Notes: generated by a model not told the origin, from the sequence alone. A stretch of 64,000 nucleotides of DNA from JAJRRS01 sp965230275 (GCA_965230275.1 CBDDKO010000002.1:1984001-2048000); one strand, 5' to 3'. Shown: positions 36,722-45,831, counted from the stretch's first letter. Numbers and translations are program-made.

Positions 36722-37045
36722 GCGATGACATACAAAGGCAGTAAGAAATCACGCAAAGAGCTCTAACCCCGAACACCATGATCCCATGCATTCGTGTGTC
36801 TTGATCTGCGATACGGCTTGGGCTGCCACTCCCAACAACACCCCCGCCCACCACATCACACGTTGAGCCGTTCGACCGATCTAAAGCTCCGCGAACAGCG
36901 AATGCGGAGCCGATCTTATGCTGCATAAACGGCTCTTGGCCAATCGCTTACCAATATCCGTCTCTCGGGTAAATAATCAGGAAGATGGTGTGCAGTTGTT
37001 TGAATAACACACCCGAAAACACCATACCCAATGAAGGAGAATCTC
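36722..37045. other. Intergenic stretch, no gene seen
   Basis: About 320 bases between the insertion sequence and the first Nudix gene. No conserved reading frame, RNA fold or repeat was recognised. The last 15 bases hold the GAAGGAG ribosome site of the following gene. Confidence 0.5.
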
Positions 37046-37546
37046 ATGTCCGGTAGAGAACTCAAGATAAAGGCCGGTGCCGGTGCGGTCCAGTTCGATG
37101 CGGAGGGAAATCCGATGCTCGTCCTGATCCGATCCAACGGGAGCGGGAACCTGATGATTGCGAAGGGGAAACTCGAGTTCGACGGGGATCGCATGGAGAC
37201 GTCCGCCGAAGCGGCTCGCCGTGAGTTCTTCGAAGAAGCCGGCGCCGACTTCAACGCGTTCGTGAGCGAGGAGCCGGTGGCCGTGTGGGCTCACAACCGC
37301 GCGATAAAACGCAAACTCGAGAAGATCCTCGTACACCTGGTGATCGTCGATCCGGCCGGCTGGCGCCCCGATACCGCTCCGGAGGGGCGGAATCCAGCAC
37401 TCTACACGCTAGCTGAAGCCGAATCCATCATCGACGAAGAAGTTGAGGCCGGCCGACGCCCCCTGGAGGACGGGGAGCGCTTCAAGGCGGTCCTCCACGC
37501 CGTCGTGGTCGAGGCCCGGCAGTTCGGGAGACACATCAGATTTTAA
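37046..37546 (+). CDS. Nudix-type protein (degenerate Nudix box)
   Basis: 166 residues from the ATG at 37046, which has GAAGGAG 6 bases upstream. An ATG at 37031 overlaps that ribosome site and was not used. GAGAVQFDAEGNPMLVLIRS is a Nudix first strand and METSAEAARREFFEEAGAD matches the core REUxEExGU. The leading Gly of the box is missing (LEFDGDRME). It could hydrolyse nucleoside-diphosphate compounds. It is followed after 37 bases by an HTH-Nudix-like gene on the same strand. Confidence 0.7.
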   Translation: MSGRELKIKAGAGAVQFDAEGNPMLVLIRSNGSGNLMIAKGKLEFDGDRMETSAEAARREFFEEAGADFNAFVSEEPVAVWAHNRAIKRKLEKILVHLVIVDPAGWRPDTAPEGRNPALYTLAEAESIIDEEVEAGRRPLEDGERFKAVLHAVVVEARQFGRHIRF

Positions 37547-37583
37547 TCATGCCGCGATAAGATCAAGCAAATGGAGGTGAATC

Positions 37584-38375
37584 ATGAAAACCAAGAAAAG
37601 CATCCAATTCAGCCTCTCCCATCAGTTGCCGCTGCTATGTAACAAGATACTCCGGGAGGCCTTCATTGCAGCCCAAATCTCGTCCACAGACTTAACCCAA
37701 CACGCCTTGAGCGAGCGGGTAGGCATCAGCCAGAGCAGTGTGAATCGGCACCTCAACGGCGAAAGCAAGATGAACATCGGCGAGGCCATGGAGTACGCCC
37801 GTGTATTCAACATCAACCCGATCCAGTTCTTTGGCCCGTTGATGCAGGAGTATGCCAGCCACTTTAAATGGAAAAAGCTCAAACGCGCGATCGAGGAAAC
37901 TATGAGCCAAAGGCTTTATCACGCAGCGGCCGTGTGCTACCAAGTCTCAGAGGGGCAAGTGCGCTTTTTGATGGTACGTTCGCAAGACAAGGGATTCTGG
38001 GTCTTCCCGCGTGGCGCAAATAACAAGGAGTCATCCGCGGCTTTAAGCACGTTAGCGATGCAGCGGCTGTTGAAAGAAGGCGGCGTCTACGGGGAGCCCC
38101 AGGATGAATCGTTTGCGACGATGACGAGATCGAGCGAGGTCGTTGAACAGCTGTTTCTGGTTGAACTCGTTCACGATGTGATGCATCGCGCGGAACCAGG
38201 CAGGAAGCCGAGGATGTTCACGCTGCACGAGGCAGAGGCCGCAATCGAAAGCGACCGGAAAGACCGGGGAAGGAAGAAAAAAACGGTGAAAAAGCAGATC
38301 AACATCCTTCGTTATGCCCATGAAATCATTGCGAAACAACGTGGACTTGATACGGGCCGTAAGAAAGCGAAGTAG
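37584..38375 (+). CDS. XRE-type HTH protein with C-terminal Nudix-like domain
   Basis: 263 residues with a strong GGAGGTG ribosome site. Residues 35-75 (HALSERVGISQSSVNRHLNGESKMNIGEA) are a lambda-repressor-like helix-turn-helix. Residues 112-220 look like a Nudix fold (AAVCYQVSEGQVRFLMVRSQDKGFWVFPRG), but the catalytic Glu box is lost (ALSTLAMQRLLKEGGVYG). It is probably a regulator that senses a nucleotide-type ligand. The C-terminus is Lys-rich. It forms a likely two-gene operon with the upstream Nudix gene. Confidence 0.65.
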   Translation: MKTKKSIQFSLSHQLPLLCNKILREAFIAAQISSTDLTQHALSERVGISQSSVNRHLNGESKMNIGEAMEYARVFNINPIQFFGPLMQEYASHFKWKKLKRAIEETMSQRLYHAAAVCYQVSEGQVRFLMVRSQDKGFWVFPRGANNKESSAALSTLAMQRLLKEGGVYGEPQDESFATMTRSSEVVEQLFLVELVHDVMHRAEPGRKPRMFTLHEAEAAIESDRKDRGRKKKTVKKQINILRYAHEIIAKQRGLDTGRKKAK

Positions 38376-38491
38376 GTATTAGCACCGCGGATGCCGCGGC
38401 GAGCCCAACAGGTCACCTTGAAAATGAGCCGGGGTCGAGAAAGGAGATCGTGGGCGGCCGACGCCCCAGCGACCGCCAATTGGGAATCGAT

Positions 38492-38932
38492 TCACGCGGC
38501 GGCGAGCTTCTTCCGCAGGCACTGCGCCGCGTAATCCAGAACATCCAGCGTGGCGTACGGCACATCATAAGTGCCCTTCGCCAACTCGTCGTGACGCACC
38601 CACACGACCTCCCGGCCTTCGGGTGATGGCGATAGCGTGACCGCCTCGGCGAGATACGTCATCGTCGGCTTCGCGTTGCCGCGTGCGGTGTAATGCTCGT
38701 AGCACACCAACGGCCCGAGCAGGCGGACCTTCGCACCCGCCTCCTCCATGCACTCACGCTTCGCGGCCTTCGGCAACGACTCGCCCGCATCGATGTGCCC
38801 CCCGGGCAGGACGAACTGGTCCGGGTCGCTGTTGCGCGACACCAGCAGGAACTCGACCTTGCGCTTGCGCCGACGGAACACGACCACCGCCGCCCGCTCG
38901 CAGTCCCGAGCCAGCTTCCCGCCCGTCGCCAT
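38492..38932 (-). CDS. Nudix hydrolase
   Basis: 146 residues from the ATG at 38932. The frame is open to 39109, but that extension looks non-homologous. A full Nudix box GGHIDAGESLPKAAKRECMEEAGA lies near residues 42-65 and fits Gx5Ex7REUxEExGU with Cys at the U position. It hydrolyses a nucleoside diphosphate linked to an unknown group. It is convergent with the HTH-Nudix gene. Confidence 0.85.
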   Translation of the reverse strand: MATGGKLARDCERAAVVVFRRRKRKVEFLLVSRNSDPDQFVLPGGHIDAGESLPKAAKRECMEEAGAKVRLLGPLVCYEHYTARGNAKPTMTYLAEAVTLSPSPEGREVVWVRHDELAKGTYDVPYATLDVLDYAAQCLRKKLAAA

Positions 38933-39442
38933 CTGTGTCCGTAATCGACTCAACCTGCGTCTCCGAACAATCCAACTCGGATCCCGTCCCGGCACCCGGC
39001 TCAGCGTTCGTGGTCTGCGTGATCTCACCCAAACGCCATCGGCACCGTAAACACAAGGGTTTACAACAAAAGCCGGGCAAAACACCCAGCCAAATAGCTT
39101 ATCGGACAATGCCCCGGAAAATCATGAACGTGTTTCGATCCCACTCGTGGCATCCACCTATCCAAGACCTGTACCAAACCTTCGGCCTGAAGTCGCGCCT
39201 CCTCGCCCCGCTCATCGGCCGATACCTACACTACATACTCAAAGACGAGTCCGCCCGCTAAAAACTCGGCTGGACCTACGCGCCCCCACCTTCTACGAAA
39301 AAACCCACGAACCCAACCCCGACCCCGACAACGCCACCAGCCCCGCCAACACCTGGCTACCGATGACCTCGCCGAGCGGGGCGTGATGACGAGGCAGGAT
39401 ATAGCATCGTTAAGTTGATGCAATGTAACCCGCATATTGGGA
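38933..39442. other. Gene-poor stretch with decayed coding-like sequence
   Basis: About 510 bases. A frame on the plus strand near 39110-39261 reads like a fragment (SRLLAPLIGRYLHYILKDESA) but has no ribosome site or recognisable family. A Pro/Thr-coding CCCCGACCCCGAC run follows. It is likely debris of an older gene. Confidence 0.35.
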
Positions 39443-41332
39443 TTACTCGGCAAGGGTGCCGTTAATAGCCTCAAAAAGCGTTGAGAAGTTACTTAGCGCC
39501 TGATCCGAAACCCCAATCGTGTGGTGATCTTTCAAGAACGTCTCCGCCACAAGCCCATGATCGTAGTCGCCGTCCTTCTTCTCTAGGCGTCTTACGATGC
39601 GAGAATCTTGGGGAAGGTCGTCCAGCGTGTGGCTTGTATTGAAAGTCGTGTTGTAGTACTTCAAGTACTCGTCCGCCTCAAAGAGATCTTCAGTATCAGC
39701 CCCCGGCACCGAACAGACAGAATCCGCCAAAAAGAGTCTACTCCCATCCAGGAGGCCCTCAGAAATCATTTTCTTGATTCTCTGCATACCCTTGGCGTTG
39801 GTGTCAGCAAATACCGTTACATCCAGATGCGGCCCCAGCAGGGATACAAACGTAGGGATGTTCGTGGCACCTCCCGCCGGGAGGACTCGCCATCGCTCGT
39901 CCAAAACGACTAGGGACTTATCTGCACAAAGGCGGCTCATCACTTGGAGGTAGATTATCTCCGAGGTGCCTTCTACTACTAGATTGTTGGGGCCGATGAA
40001 CAAGTTTTGTGCTATGTCGTAACCGAGTGCTGCTTGAAGGGGGAACAAACTGTCAGGATCAGCTACTGCCGATCTGTCGGTCACTACCGCGCCTTTAGGT
40101 GGCCCTTTATCCTCAACTATCCGAACGCGGTCTAAGCGATGTGCCTCAACCATGAATGGTGAGTGCGTGGTATATAAAACCGGCGAATATGGCGCGAGCC
40201 GTTCATTGATGAATCGGAGGAAGTCGGCTTGCGCTTTACCGTGAAGCGTTAGGGCGGGTTCATCTAGCAGGACAATTGGGGCATTCGTTTTGTCGTACAC
40301 ACCAAAAGCTGCAAGAAAAGAAAAGAACCATTGGAAGCCAGAAGACCTCTGACTGAAGTTGTTTGAGTACCCGGTGCGTTTGTCTCTCAAACGGATATCT
40401 ATGTAACGGGCAACGGAATGGTGCCCATCGGCTCTGCTCTCTGTTGCTTTGTCAATATCGATGATGACTTCAAGATTTGGGTTCTGCTTCCAATATTCAA
40501 ATACTTGATCGGTTAGATCGATCGATACCGCTTCCAACTCGGCCTTGCGTCCCTCATAGTCATCACTGGCAAGATCATCTGGATCTGTACCGGCTAGTTC
40601 TAGCAACGCACCGGCGGCATGGAGACCGTCGTCGGCGGGGTGGTCGCTACCAAGGCCCTCTAATTCTCTGATGTCAATGCGGCCAGGCAGGGTGCTGTAA
40701 TTCGTGAACCGGAAAAACTTCGGAATCCTGTCCGTTAGTATGGGGTAGAGCAAGCCCCACACATCTCGATCGTCCAAACCAGATTCGGATAGGACGGTCT
40801 TAGCCGTGGAAATATCTTCGGCGCTTAGTTCATCACTTTCGACGGCAGATGAAACTTTGTCACGCACCGATTCAAGCGATGGGGCACCGTCAAACAGAGA
40901 TTTTATAGATGCAGGGAATTGGTCAATTACATGCTTAATTGCTTTATCTACGTCATATTTGACCGACCGCCACTTGCGTCCTCTAGAGTAAGTTTCTGAA
41001 ACTATGACTTCTTGGGCTTGAATTACTTCCGGTCCGAGTACGTCATTAACCGCTTGGACATCTTCATCCTCTAGCGCAAATCCCACCTCAATTACCGTTG
41101 CCTTGGATATATCCCCTTCTCTACGGTCCTTCGCCATCAGCCATCTCGGGTACTGATCCGCGATGTCCCAGGCAATGTCATACGCCGGATTAAAAAGGTA
41201 GAGGGCTTCAAGCAGAGCTGATTTGCCCGCCTCGTTTTTCCCAACAAGGCAGGTGACATCATTCTCTACCTTGATGACGCCGGAATCAACAATGCTCCGG
41301 AACTTCATTACGCGAAAGTGTAGGAGTTTCAT
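39443..41332 (-). CDS. OLD-family ATP-dependent nuclease (AAA ATPase plus TOPRIM)
   Basis: 629 residues. The N-terminal ABC-type ATPase has Walker A CLVGKNEAGKSALLEALY near residue 30. APIVLLDEPALTLHGKAQ is Walker B with D-loop near residue 352, and LYTTHSPFMVE is the switch His. The C-terminal TOPRIM domain begins at NLVVEGTSEIIYLQVM near residue 447, with acidic residues in VTVFADTNAKG. OLD nucleases act in phage defence, sometimes paired with a UvrD-like GajB helicase, but no helicase gene is next to this one. Composition is more AT-rich than the core genome. It is probably a defence gene. Confidence 0.85.
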   Translation of the reverse strand: MKLLHFRVMKFRSIVDSGVIKVENDVTCLVGKNEAGKSALLEALYLFNPAYDIAWDIADQYPRWLMAKDRREGDISKATVIEVGFALEDEDVQAVNDVLGPEVIQAQEVIVSETYSRGRKWRSVKYDVDKAIKHVIDQFPASIKSLFDGAPSLESVRDKVSSAVESDELSAEDISTAKTVLSESGLDDRDVWGLLYPILTDRIPKFFRFTNYSTLPGRIDIRELEGLGSDHPADDGLHAAGALLELAGTDPDDLASDDYEGRKAELEAVSIDLTDQVFEYWKQNPNLEVIIDIDKATESRADGHHSVARYIDIRLRDKRTGYSNNFSQRSSGFQWFFSFLAAFGVYDKTNAPIVLLDEPALTLHGKAQADFLRFINERLAPYSPVLYTTHSPFMVEAHRLDRVRIVEDKGPPKGAVVTDRSAVADPDSLFPLQAALGYDIAQNLFIGPNNLVVEGTSEIIYLQVMSRLCADKSLVVLDERWRVLPAGGATNIPTFVSLLGPHLDVTVFADTNAKGMQRIKKMISEGLLDGSRLFLADSVCSVPGADTEDLFEADEYLKYYNTTFNTSHTLDDLPQDSRIVRRLEKKDGDYDHGLVAETFLKDHHTIGVSDQALSNFSTLFEAINGTLAE

Positions 41333-41338
41333 GACAGC

Positions 41339-41669
41339 ATGATCCCTAACTATTCCCCAACAGTCAAGCAGGCAGCAAGCAGGGCGGTATACGCTTCGAT
41401 TATTCCACCTTACAAATCATCACCCCCTCCGTGTCTCTGTGTCTCCGCGCCCTCCGTGATAGACCTTGACCGCTTTGATGCGCACATACACCCCCACTTT
41501 TCGCTCAGCCATCTTGGCACATCCCAAAAATCGATAAACCCCCACGTCCCCGGCGGATAGCTTGCGGTTTAGCGCCGTGTCGGCCGTGTTGGCGCGCACA
41601 AACCCGTCCAGGCCGCCATTAATAGACATACCTCCCGGATGGAACTTATCAAACCTTCCGGGGGGACGC
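41339..41669. other. Intergenic stretch with a half word repeat
   Basis: It contains one arm of the cacagag/ctctgtg family (CTCCGTGTCTCTGTGTCTCC near 41429-41448) without an evident mate. No gene was recognised. Confidence 0.4.
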
Positions 41670-41998
41670 ACGACGGCGACAGTCCGACCTGTACTGAGTA
41701 TCCGCTGATTAAAAGGACCGGGACTCACGGGCTGCCCCCCAAGCCGCGAGCTGCGAAGCTGCCGCGGGTCCGGAACGGTGAAGATGAAACTTCTCACCAC
41801 TTCCGGGGGGGGACTTGCAGGCGCTTCGCCCCGGCTGGTGATGGACCCACGGCACATAGGCCCGACCCGGTCCCGCTGACCCTATGGCCGCCAACACCCC
41901 CGGAGCATCGTGTGTTTGTCTGAAAAGCAGGAAAACAGGAAATGGTGAAAGCAGAAAATGAAGAAGTGATCCGCAGATTACGGTGATGACACAGATTG
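41670..41998 (+). repeat. Composite dispersed repeat, copy 1
   Basis: This matches the complement of 60297-60628 along its whole length. The shared landmarks, in order, are CACGACGGCGACAGTC, TGATTAAAAGGACCGGGACT, CGCGAGCTGCGAAGCTGCC, CCCGACCCGGTCCCGCTGAC, CCCGGAGCATCGTGTGTxT and CGCAGATTACGGTGAT. Both copies can encode a similar peptide around IKRTGTHGLP and PRAAKLPRVR, but neither has a ribosome site. The repeat may be an RNA or non-coding element. Confidence 0.75.
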
Positions 41999-42107
41999 GA
42001 TAGCCGCAATCACACGCGCAGGCCCCATCCGCGTTTATCCGTGTTCATCCCTGTTCCACATGACTTCTCTTCAATCTGCGCGATCTGTGCAATCTGCGGA
42101 TACCCTC
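41960..42107. repeat. Palindromic word repeat (cgcagat family)
   Basis: The left arm has GATCCGCAGATTACGG and ACACAGATTG, and the right arm has CAATCTGCGCGATCTGTG and CAATCTGCGGAT. GTTTATCCGTGTTCATCCC words lie in the middle. The arms pair imperfectly over about 45 bases. The left arm overlaps the end of the composite repeat. Confidence 0.6.
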
Positions 42108-42217
42108 ATCCCTCTGAACTTCTTGAATTCGAAATTTAGGTCTTCGCCCTGTTGAAGCCGTCCTGCGATTCCTGCTTATCTCACTCAGATGCCACGCCGC
42201 TGGTATACTCGCGGTTG

Positions 42218-43240
42218 ATGTATGTCTACGCGGGTATTGATGAGGCGGGGTATGGGCCGGTGCTTGGGCCGATGGTGATCGGGCGGGCGGTGCTGGTGAT
42301 CCCGAAGCTCGACGCCGATGCCCCGACGCCGGACCTCTGGCTGAGGCTGGGCAAGGCGGTGTGCAAGCGGATCAGCGACCGGGCCGGGCGGATCGCGGTG
42401 AACGATTCGAAGAAGCTGACGACCAAAGCAGCAGGCATCAAGCACCTGGAACTGGGCTGTTTGGCGTTCGCGGGATTGCAAAAACAAGCTGGGAGCGAAT
42501 CCACCGAATCACACACGCACCCCGAAGACCTCAGCGCCTGGCTGGACCTCATCGGCGATACCGGCCACCACGACGAGGACCTGTTGCCCTGGTACGCCAA
42601 GACGGACGACCACCCCTGGCAGACCCTGCCGACCGCGCACACGGAGGGCGAGGTCGCGATCGCCGGGAGCCTGCTGCGCAACTGTGCCGAACGCATCGGC
42701 GTTGAGCTGGGCGGGCTAGGCGCAGCGGTGGTTTACGAGAACACGTTCAACCAGATGGTCGCCGCGACGCGCTCCAAGGCCTCGGTCAGCTTCACCTTCG
42801 TCGCGCGCCACCTGCTACATATATGGGAGACGTACAGCGAGCACCGCCCCACCGTCATCATCGACCGCCAGGGCGGACGCACGCATTACCGTGAGCTGCT
42901 CGCGCAGAGCTTCCCCGACACGCGCGTGGACGTGATCGAGGAGTGCGCCACCAGCAGTAGTTACCTGATGTCGGACAAGGCCGACCCACAGCGCGCGATG
43001 CGGATCAGCTTCATGGTCGATGCCGAGCAGGCGCACATGCCGGTCGCCTTGGCGTCGATGGTCAGCAAGTACACCCGCGAGCTGCTGATGGCCCGGCTGA
43101 ACCACTACTTCACCCAGCGCGTCCCCGACCTCAAACCCACCGCCGGCTACGCCAAGGACGGCAAACGCTTCCTGGAAGACCTCGATCCGCACCTGCCCGA
43201 GCTCGGCCACACCCGTCAACAACTGCAACGCACCAGCTAA
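42218..43240 (+). CDS. RNase HII-like protein
   Basis: 340 residues from the ATG at 42218 (MYVYAGIDEAGYGPVLGPM). IDEAGYGPVLGP and NDSKKLTTKA are the first two acidic motifs of RNase HII/HIII. VIIDRQGGRTHYRELL and VDVIEECATSSSY lie where the remaining motifs and the catalytic acid should be. At 340 residues it is much longer than RNase HII (about 200), with a loop insertion at residues 80-165. This is a divergent branch seen in planctomycetes. It probably cleaves RNA in RNA-DNA hybrids. Confidence 0.75.
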   Translation: MYVYAGIDEAGYGPVLGPMVIGRAVLVIPKLDADAPTPDLWLRLGKAVCKRISDRAGRIAVNDSKKLTTKAAGIKHLELGCLAFAGLQKQAGSESTESHTHPEDLSAWLDLIGDTGHHDEDLLPWYAKTDDHPWQTLPTAHTEGEVAIAGSLLRNCAERIGVELGGLGAAVVYENTFNQMVAATRSKASVSFTFVARHLLHIWETYSEHRPTVIIDRQGGRTHYRELLAQSFPDTRVDVIEECATSSSYLMSDKADPQRAMRISFMVDAEQAHMPVALASMVSKYTRELLMARLNHYFTQRVPDLKPTAGYAKDGKRFLEDLDPHLPELGHTRQQLQRTS

Positions 43241-43314
43241 CCCGCCGTCCGCCCGAGGCGCTCGAATCCTTGACGCGACGGCAAATCTATTTATGCTTAA
43301 ACGTTCGCCCTGAC

Positions 43315-43387
43315 GCCCCCTTCGTCTAGTGGCCCAGGACGCCAGGTTCTCATCCTGGAAACACGGGTTCGACTCCCGTAGGGGGTA
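43315..43387 (+). tRNA. tRNA-Glu (CUC anticodon)
   Basis: A cloverleaf of 73 bases. The acceptor pairs GCCCCCT with AGGGGGT (the first pair is G-U). The D arm is GTCTAGTGGCCCAGGAC, the anticodon stem is CCAGG/CCTGG with loop TTCTCAT, and the T arm is ACGGG TTCGACT CCCGT. The anticodon at loop positions 3-5 is CTC. CCA is not encoded. Confidence 0.9.
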
Positions 43388-43731
43388 TTCACCTTCGACA
43401 TAAGATATACCACGATCGGGCAAGCGCTAAGCATTTGCGTCTTCCCTTCTTACCCGCCGTGGATACCCCGCTACGCTCGGCTCGACGGGGATACGCTCTC
43501 AGTCGCATTGATACGACATAGTCCATGAGCCGTGCTGCGATCCGATGACGATATTGCGCGCGCTCACCACGAGATTACGCCCCAGCGTGATGCTGTGGGC
43601 GCTATCGAAGTTACTCAATGGTCACCGGGTTAATGACGCATTATCTGGCCACCTGTAGGTACCGACTTTACGGCCGTATTGGATGTCTCTGCCCGCCCAG
43701 ACCGCAAGCGAGATGGCGCTGCAATGGGTGG

Positions 43732-44616
43732 ATGAGCAAGAGCAAGGATGCAGAGGCCGGCAAGCCCAAGGCGATGGTACGGTTGGTGAAGCTGTCGATG
43801 AAGCTGGCGCGGATACACCTGTCGCCGTACGGCAGCTACAAGAGCCGGCACGACTTCACGCGGCCGCAACTGATGACGTGTCTGGTGCTGCGGGCGTACT
43901 GGAAGACGACGTACCGCGGCGTGATCGAGCAGCTGGAGGTCAGCGGTGAGTTGCGTCGTGCGATGGGATTGAAACACTTGCCCAACTACTCGACACTGAA
44001 CAAGTTCGCGCACCGCGTGGGTGTGCTGGAAGTGCTGGACGCGATGTTGTCGACGTTGGCGAAGGCGGCGCATGAAGCCGACGATTCGGCGTGCAAGGAG
44101 TCGGCGATGGACGCGACGGGCCTGGAGACCAGCAGCGCCAGCGCCCACTACGTGAGCCGAAGTGGGAAGAAACGCCGGGGATTCGTGAAGGTATCGGTGC
44201 TGGTGCTGGGTGGATCGCTGATCCCGGCGTCTGCGGTGTTCGGCTACGGCCCGGGCAACGACAAGACGCACGCGCGTGAACTGATGGACAAGGCGGCTCG
44301 CAGCGTTCGGCCTGACATCATGTACGCCGACCCCGGCTACGACGCGGAGTGGGTGCATCGTTATTGTCACGAGGGCTGGGGCGTGATGCCGGTGATCAAG
44401 CCGGTGAAACACAAAGAGGGCCCGCCGGGTGGCGAATACCGCTCGCTGATGACGGACCGGACGCTGAAGAGGTTGGGCTACGGCAGGCGTTGGCTGGTGG
44501 AGTGTTACAACAGTGCGTTGAAACGGACGACGGGTTCGACGCTGAACGCCAAGACGCACCGCGGCCGGATGATCGACACCGCGATGAGAGTGTTGGCCTA
44601 CGCCATCCGGCGTTAG
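43732..44616 (+). CDS. IS5-type DDE transposase
   Basis: 294 residues from the ATG at 43732; the frame is open back to 43618. Catalytic Asp is in SAMDATGLETS near residue 125, Asp in MYADPGYDAEW near residue 202 and Glu in WLVECYNSALKR near residue 260. The DDE order and the YADPGYD motif fit the IS4/IS5 superfamily. The terminal inverted repeats were not resolved by eye. It lies about 250 bases after tRNA-Glu, a common integration neighbourhood. Confidence 0.78.
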   Translation: MSKSKDAEAGKPKAMVRLVKLSMKLARIHLSPYGSYKSRHDFTRPQLMTCLVLRAYWKTTYRGVIEQLEVSGELRRAMGLKHLPNYSTLNKFAHRVGVLEVLDAMLSTLAKAAHEADDSACKESAMDATGLETSSASAHYVSRSGKKRRGFVKVSVLVLGGSLIPASAVFGYGPGNDKTHARELMDKAARSVRPDIMYADPGYDAEWVHRYCHEGWGVMPVIKPVKHKEGPPGGEYRSLMTDRTLKRLGYGRRWLVECYNSALKRTTGSTLNAKTHRGRMIDTAMRVLAYAIRR

Positions 44617-44892
44617 CCGGGATGAATGAAGCGGGGTAAGGTGTCAACAGAGCATTACGGCACCCAATCAATCAGGATATCCAATTTACAATGAATAGTA
44701 AGAATTTTCTTCATTTTGGAGATAATTGGGCTAACACCTCGCTAGGGGTTTGTTATTGTGTGGATGTTGGACTTCCTAGAGCCGTCCGTTCTGGATGGTG
44801 GTGACAGGACCTCCCCAAAAAACAATCGAGCGTTCGGTATTCGCGCCTGCTGCTGCGCGCCCAGAACGAGTCAGGCACCTAAAAAGTATCGC

Positions 44893-45078
44893 ATGGGAAG
44901 ACCCAGACGAATCCGTGATCCTGTCAAGCTGAAGGTCGAGATCGAACGAACGCTGCACCGCCGACTGATCGAGCGGTGTGGCAAGCAGACGCTTAAGGAA
45001 GGCCGCGTGAAGCCGCTGGCCGAACTGGTACGAGAGATTCTCGGTGACGCGCTCGCCGAGAACGATAAGAAGGACTGA
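44893..45078 (+). CDS. Small ribbon-helix-helix-like protein
   Basis: 61 residues from the ATG at 44893 (MGRPRRIRDPVKLKVEIERT). One basic beta-strand (KLKVEIE) followed by two helices (LHRRLIERCG and PLAELVREILGDAL) is the layout of CopG/Arc-type DNA-binding proteins. The frame is open further upstream, but that part looks non-coding. It is followed closely by a truncated small frame, so this may be the antitoxin-like part of a broken pair. Confidence 0.5.
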   Translation: MGRPRRIRDPVKLKVEIERTLHRRLIERCGKQTLKEGRVKPLAELVREILGDALAENDKKD

Positions 45079-45099
45079 GTACGATAAGGAGCATGGAAT

Positions 45100-45228
45100 A
45101 TGGATACGACAAACAACGACGCAGCGATGATTGAGATACTGCTAATGAAGAAGGAAGTATTTTGGAATGACGACATTGGCAGTGCCGGCAACTGTGCCGG
45201 AAGTAGAAGTACTTGCCCGCCTCTGTGA
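45100..45228 (+). pseudogene. Small reading frame cut by the IS3 remnant
   Basis: AAGGAG lies about 10 bases upstream of the ATG at 45100. The frame starts MDTTNNDAAMIEILLMKKEVFWND and then runs into the antisense of the IS3 orfB fragment after about residue 30. The original gene was therefore probably truncated by the insertion. It is adjacent to the RHH-like gene. Confidence 0.4.
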
Positions 45229-45595
45229 CACCGCCAGATGCCCCATCACGTGGAGCACCGTCTGTCGGCGGCGTTGCGGGCTTAGAAGTTTGGGGACGCC
45301 GCCTCAAGCAGGATGGCCTTGTCCAACTCCGCATCCGCCAGCAGATTCTTCAGACGGGCGTTCTCACGCTCCAGTTCCTTGAGCCGCTTGGCCTGGTTGG
45401 TCTTCATCCCGTCAAACTCACGACGCCAGCGGTAGTACGTCTGCTCCGTGACCCCGATCTGCTTGCACGCCGCCGCGACGGTGCGTCCCTGGGACAGCAG
45501 CACGTCCGCTTCACGCAGCTTGCTGACGATCTGCTCCGCCGAATACCGATTCCTTGCCATGACCTTGTCCTCCTTGATCCGGTCCAGAATCTAAC
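45195..45595 (-). mobile_element. IS3-family remnant
   Basis: orfA is intact (45282-45560). Just after it, in the overlapping frame, the start of orfB can be read (SPQRRRQTVLHVMGHLAVSQRRAS). It stops near 45200 where similarity is lost. The rest of orfB and the right end are missing. Confidence 0.7.
45282..45560 (-). CDS. IS3-family transposase OrfA
   Basis: 92 residues. RYSAEQIVSKLREADVLLSQG and ACKQIGVTEQTYYRWRREFDG form the helix-turn-helix of IS3 OrfA (HTH_Tnp_1). The leucine-zipper region LKELERENARLKNLLADAELDK follows. It normally makes an OrfAB fusion by frameshift. Here OrfB is truncated, so it cannot transpose by itself. Confidence 0.85.
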   Translation of the reverse strand: MARNRYSAEQIVSKLREADVLLSQGRTVAAACKQIGVTEQTYYRWRREFDGMKTNQAKRLKELERENARLKNLLADAELDKAILLEAASPNF

Positions 45596-45601
45596 TCTTA
45601 G

Positions 45602-45830
45602 AACCTGTACGAAAAGCTCATCATCCCGGCTGTAGCCGATGCATCATGAGGTTGGTCATAAGGATGGCGTTGATCACCTGCCGCATGTCGCTGCTGCGTG
45701 GCCGACCGCCGGGCAACGGCTTGGGGATCAACGGCTCGATGAGCATCCATTGCTCATCGGTCAGGTCCGATGGGTAAGACGTCCGTGTCATACCAACCTA
45801 TCGGCCGATTCGAGGCTATTCGTACAGGTT
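45602..45830 (-). mobile_element. 229-bp IS5-family deletion derivative (MITE-like)
   Basis: Perfect 12-bp terminal inverted repeats (AACCTGTACGAA at 45602-45613 and its complement at 45819-45830) are flanked by a 5-bp direct repeat CTTAG (45597-45601 and 45831-45835). It contains only a 56-codon remnant of the transposase. The right target copy overlaps the stop codon of the wHTH gene. Confidence 0.8.
45621..45791 (-). pseudogene. Internally deleted IS5 transposase fragment
   Basis: 56 residues. The sequence starts MTRTSYPSDLTDEQWMLIEP and continues LIPKPLPGGRPRSSDMRQVINAIL, the N-terminal DUF4096 domain of IS5-type transposases. It then jumps in frame to MTNLMMHRLQPG, which looks like the C-terminal end. 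The catalytic core is absent. Confidence 0.75.
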
Positions 45831-45831
45831 C

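Noticed and set aside
39110..39261. Small plus-strand protein after the Nudix gene
   Set aside because: No ribosome site, no recognised family and an uncertain frame. It is kept only as part of a decayed stretch.
43618..43731. Extended N-terminus of the IS5-type transposase
   Set aside because: The first 38 codons are Cys/Arg/Pro-rich without family similarity. The ATG at 43732 is a better start.
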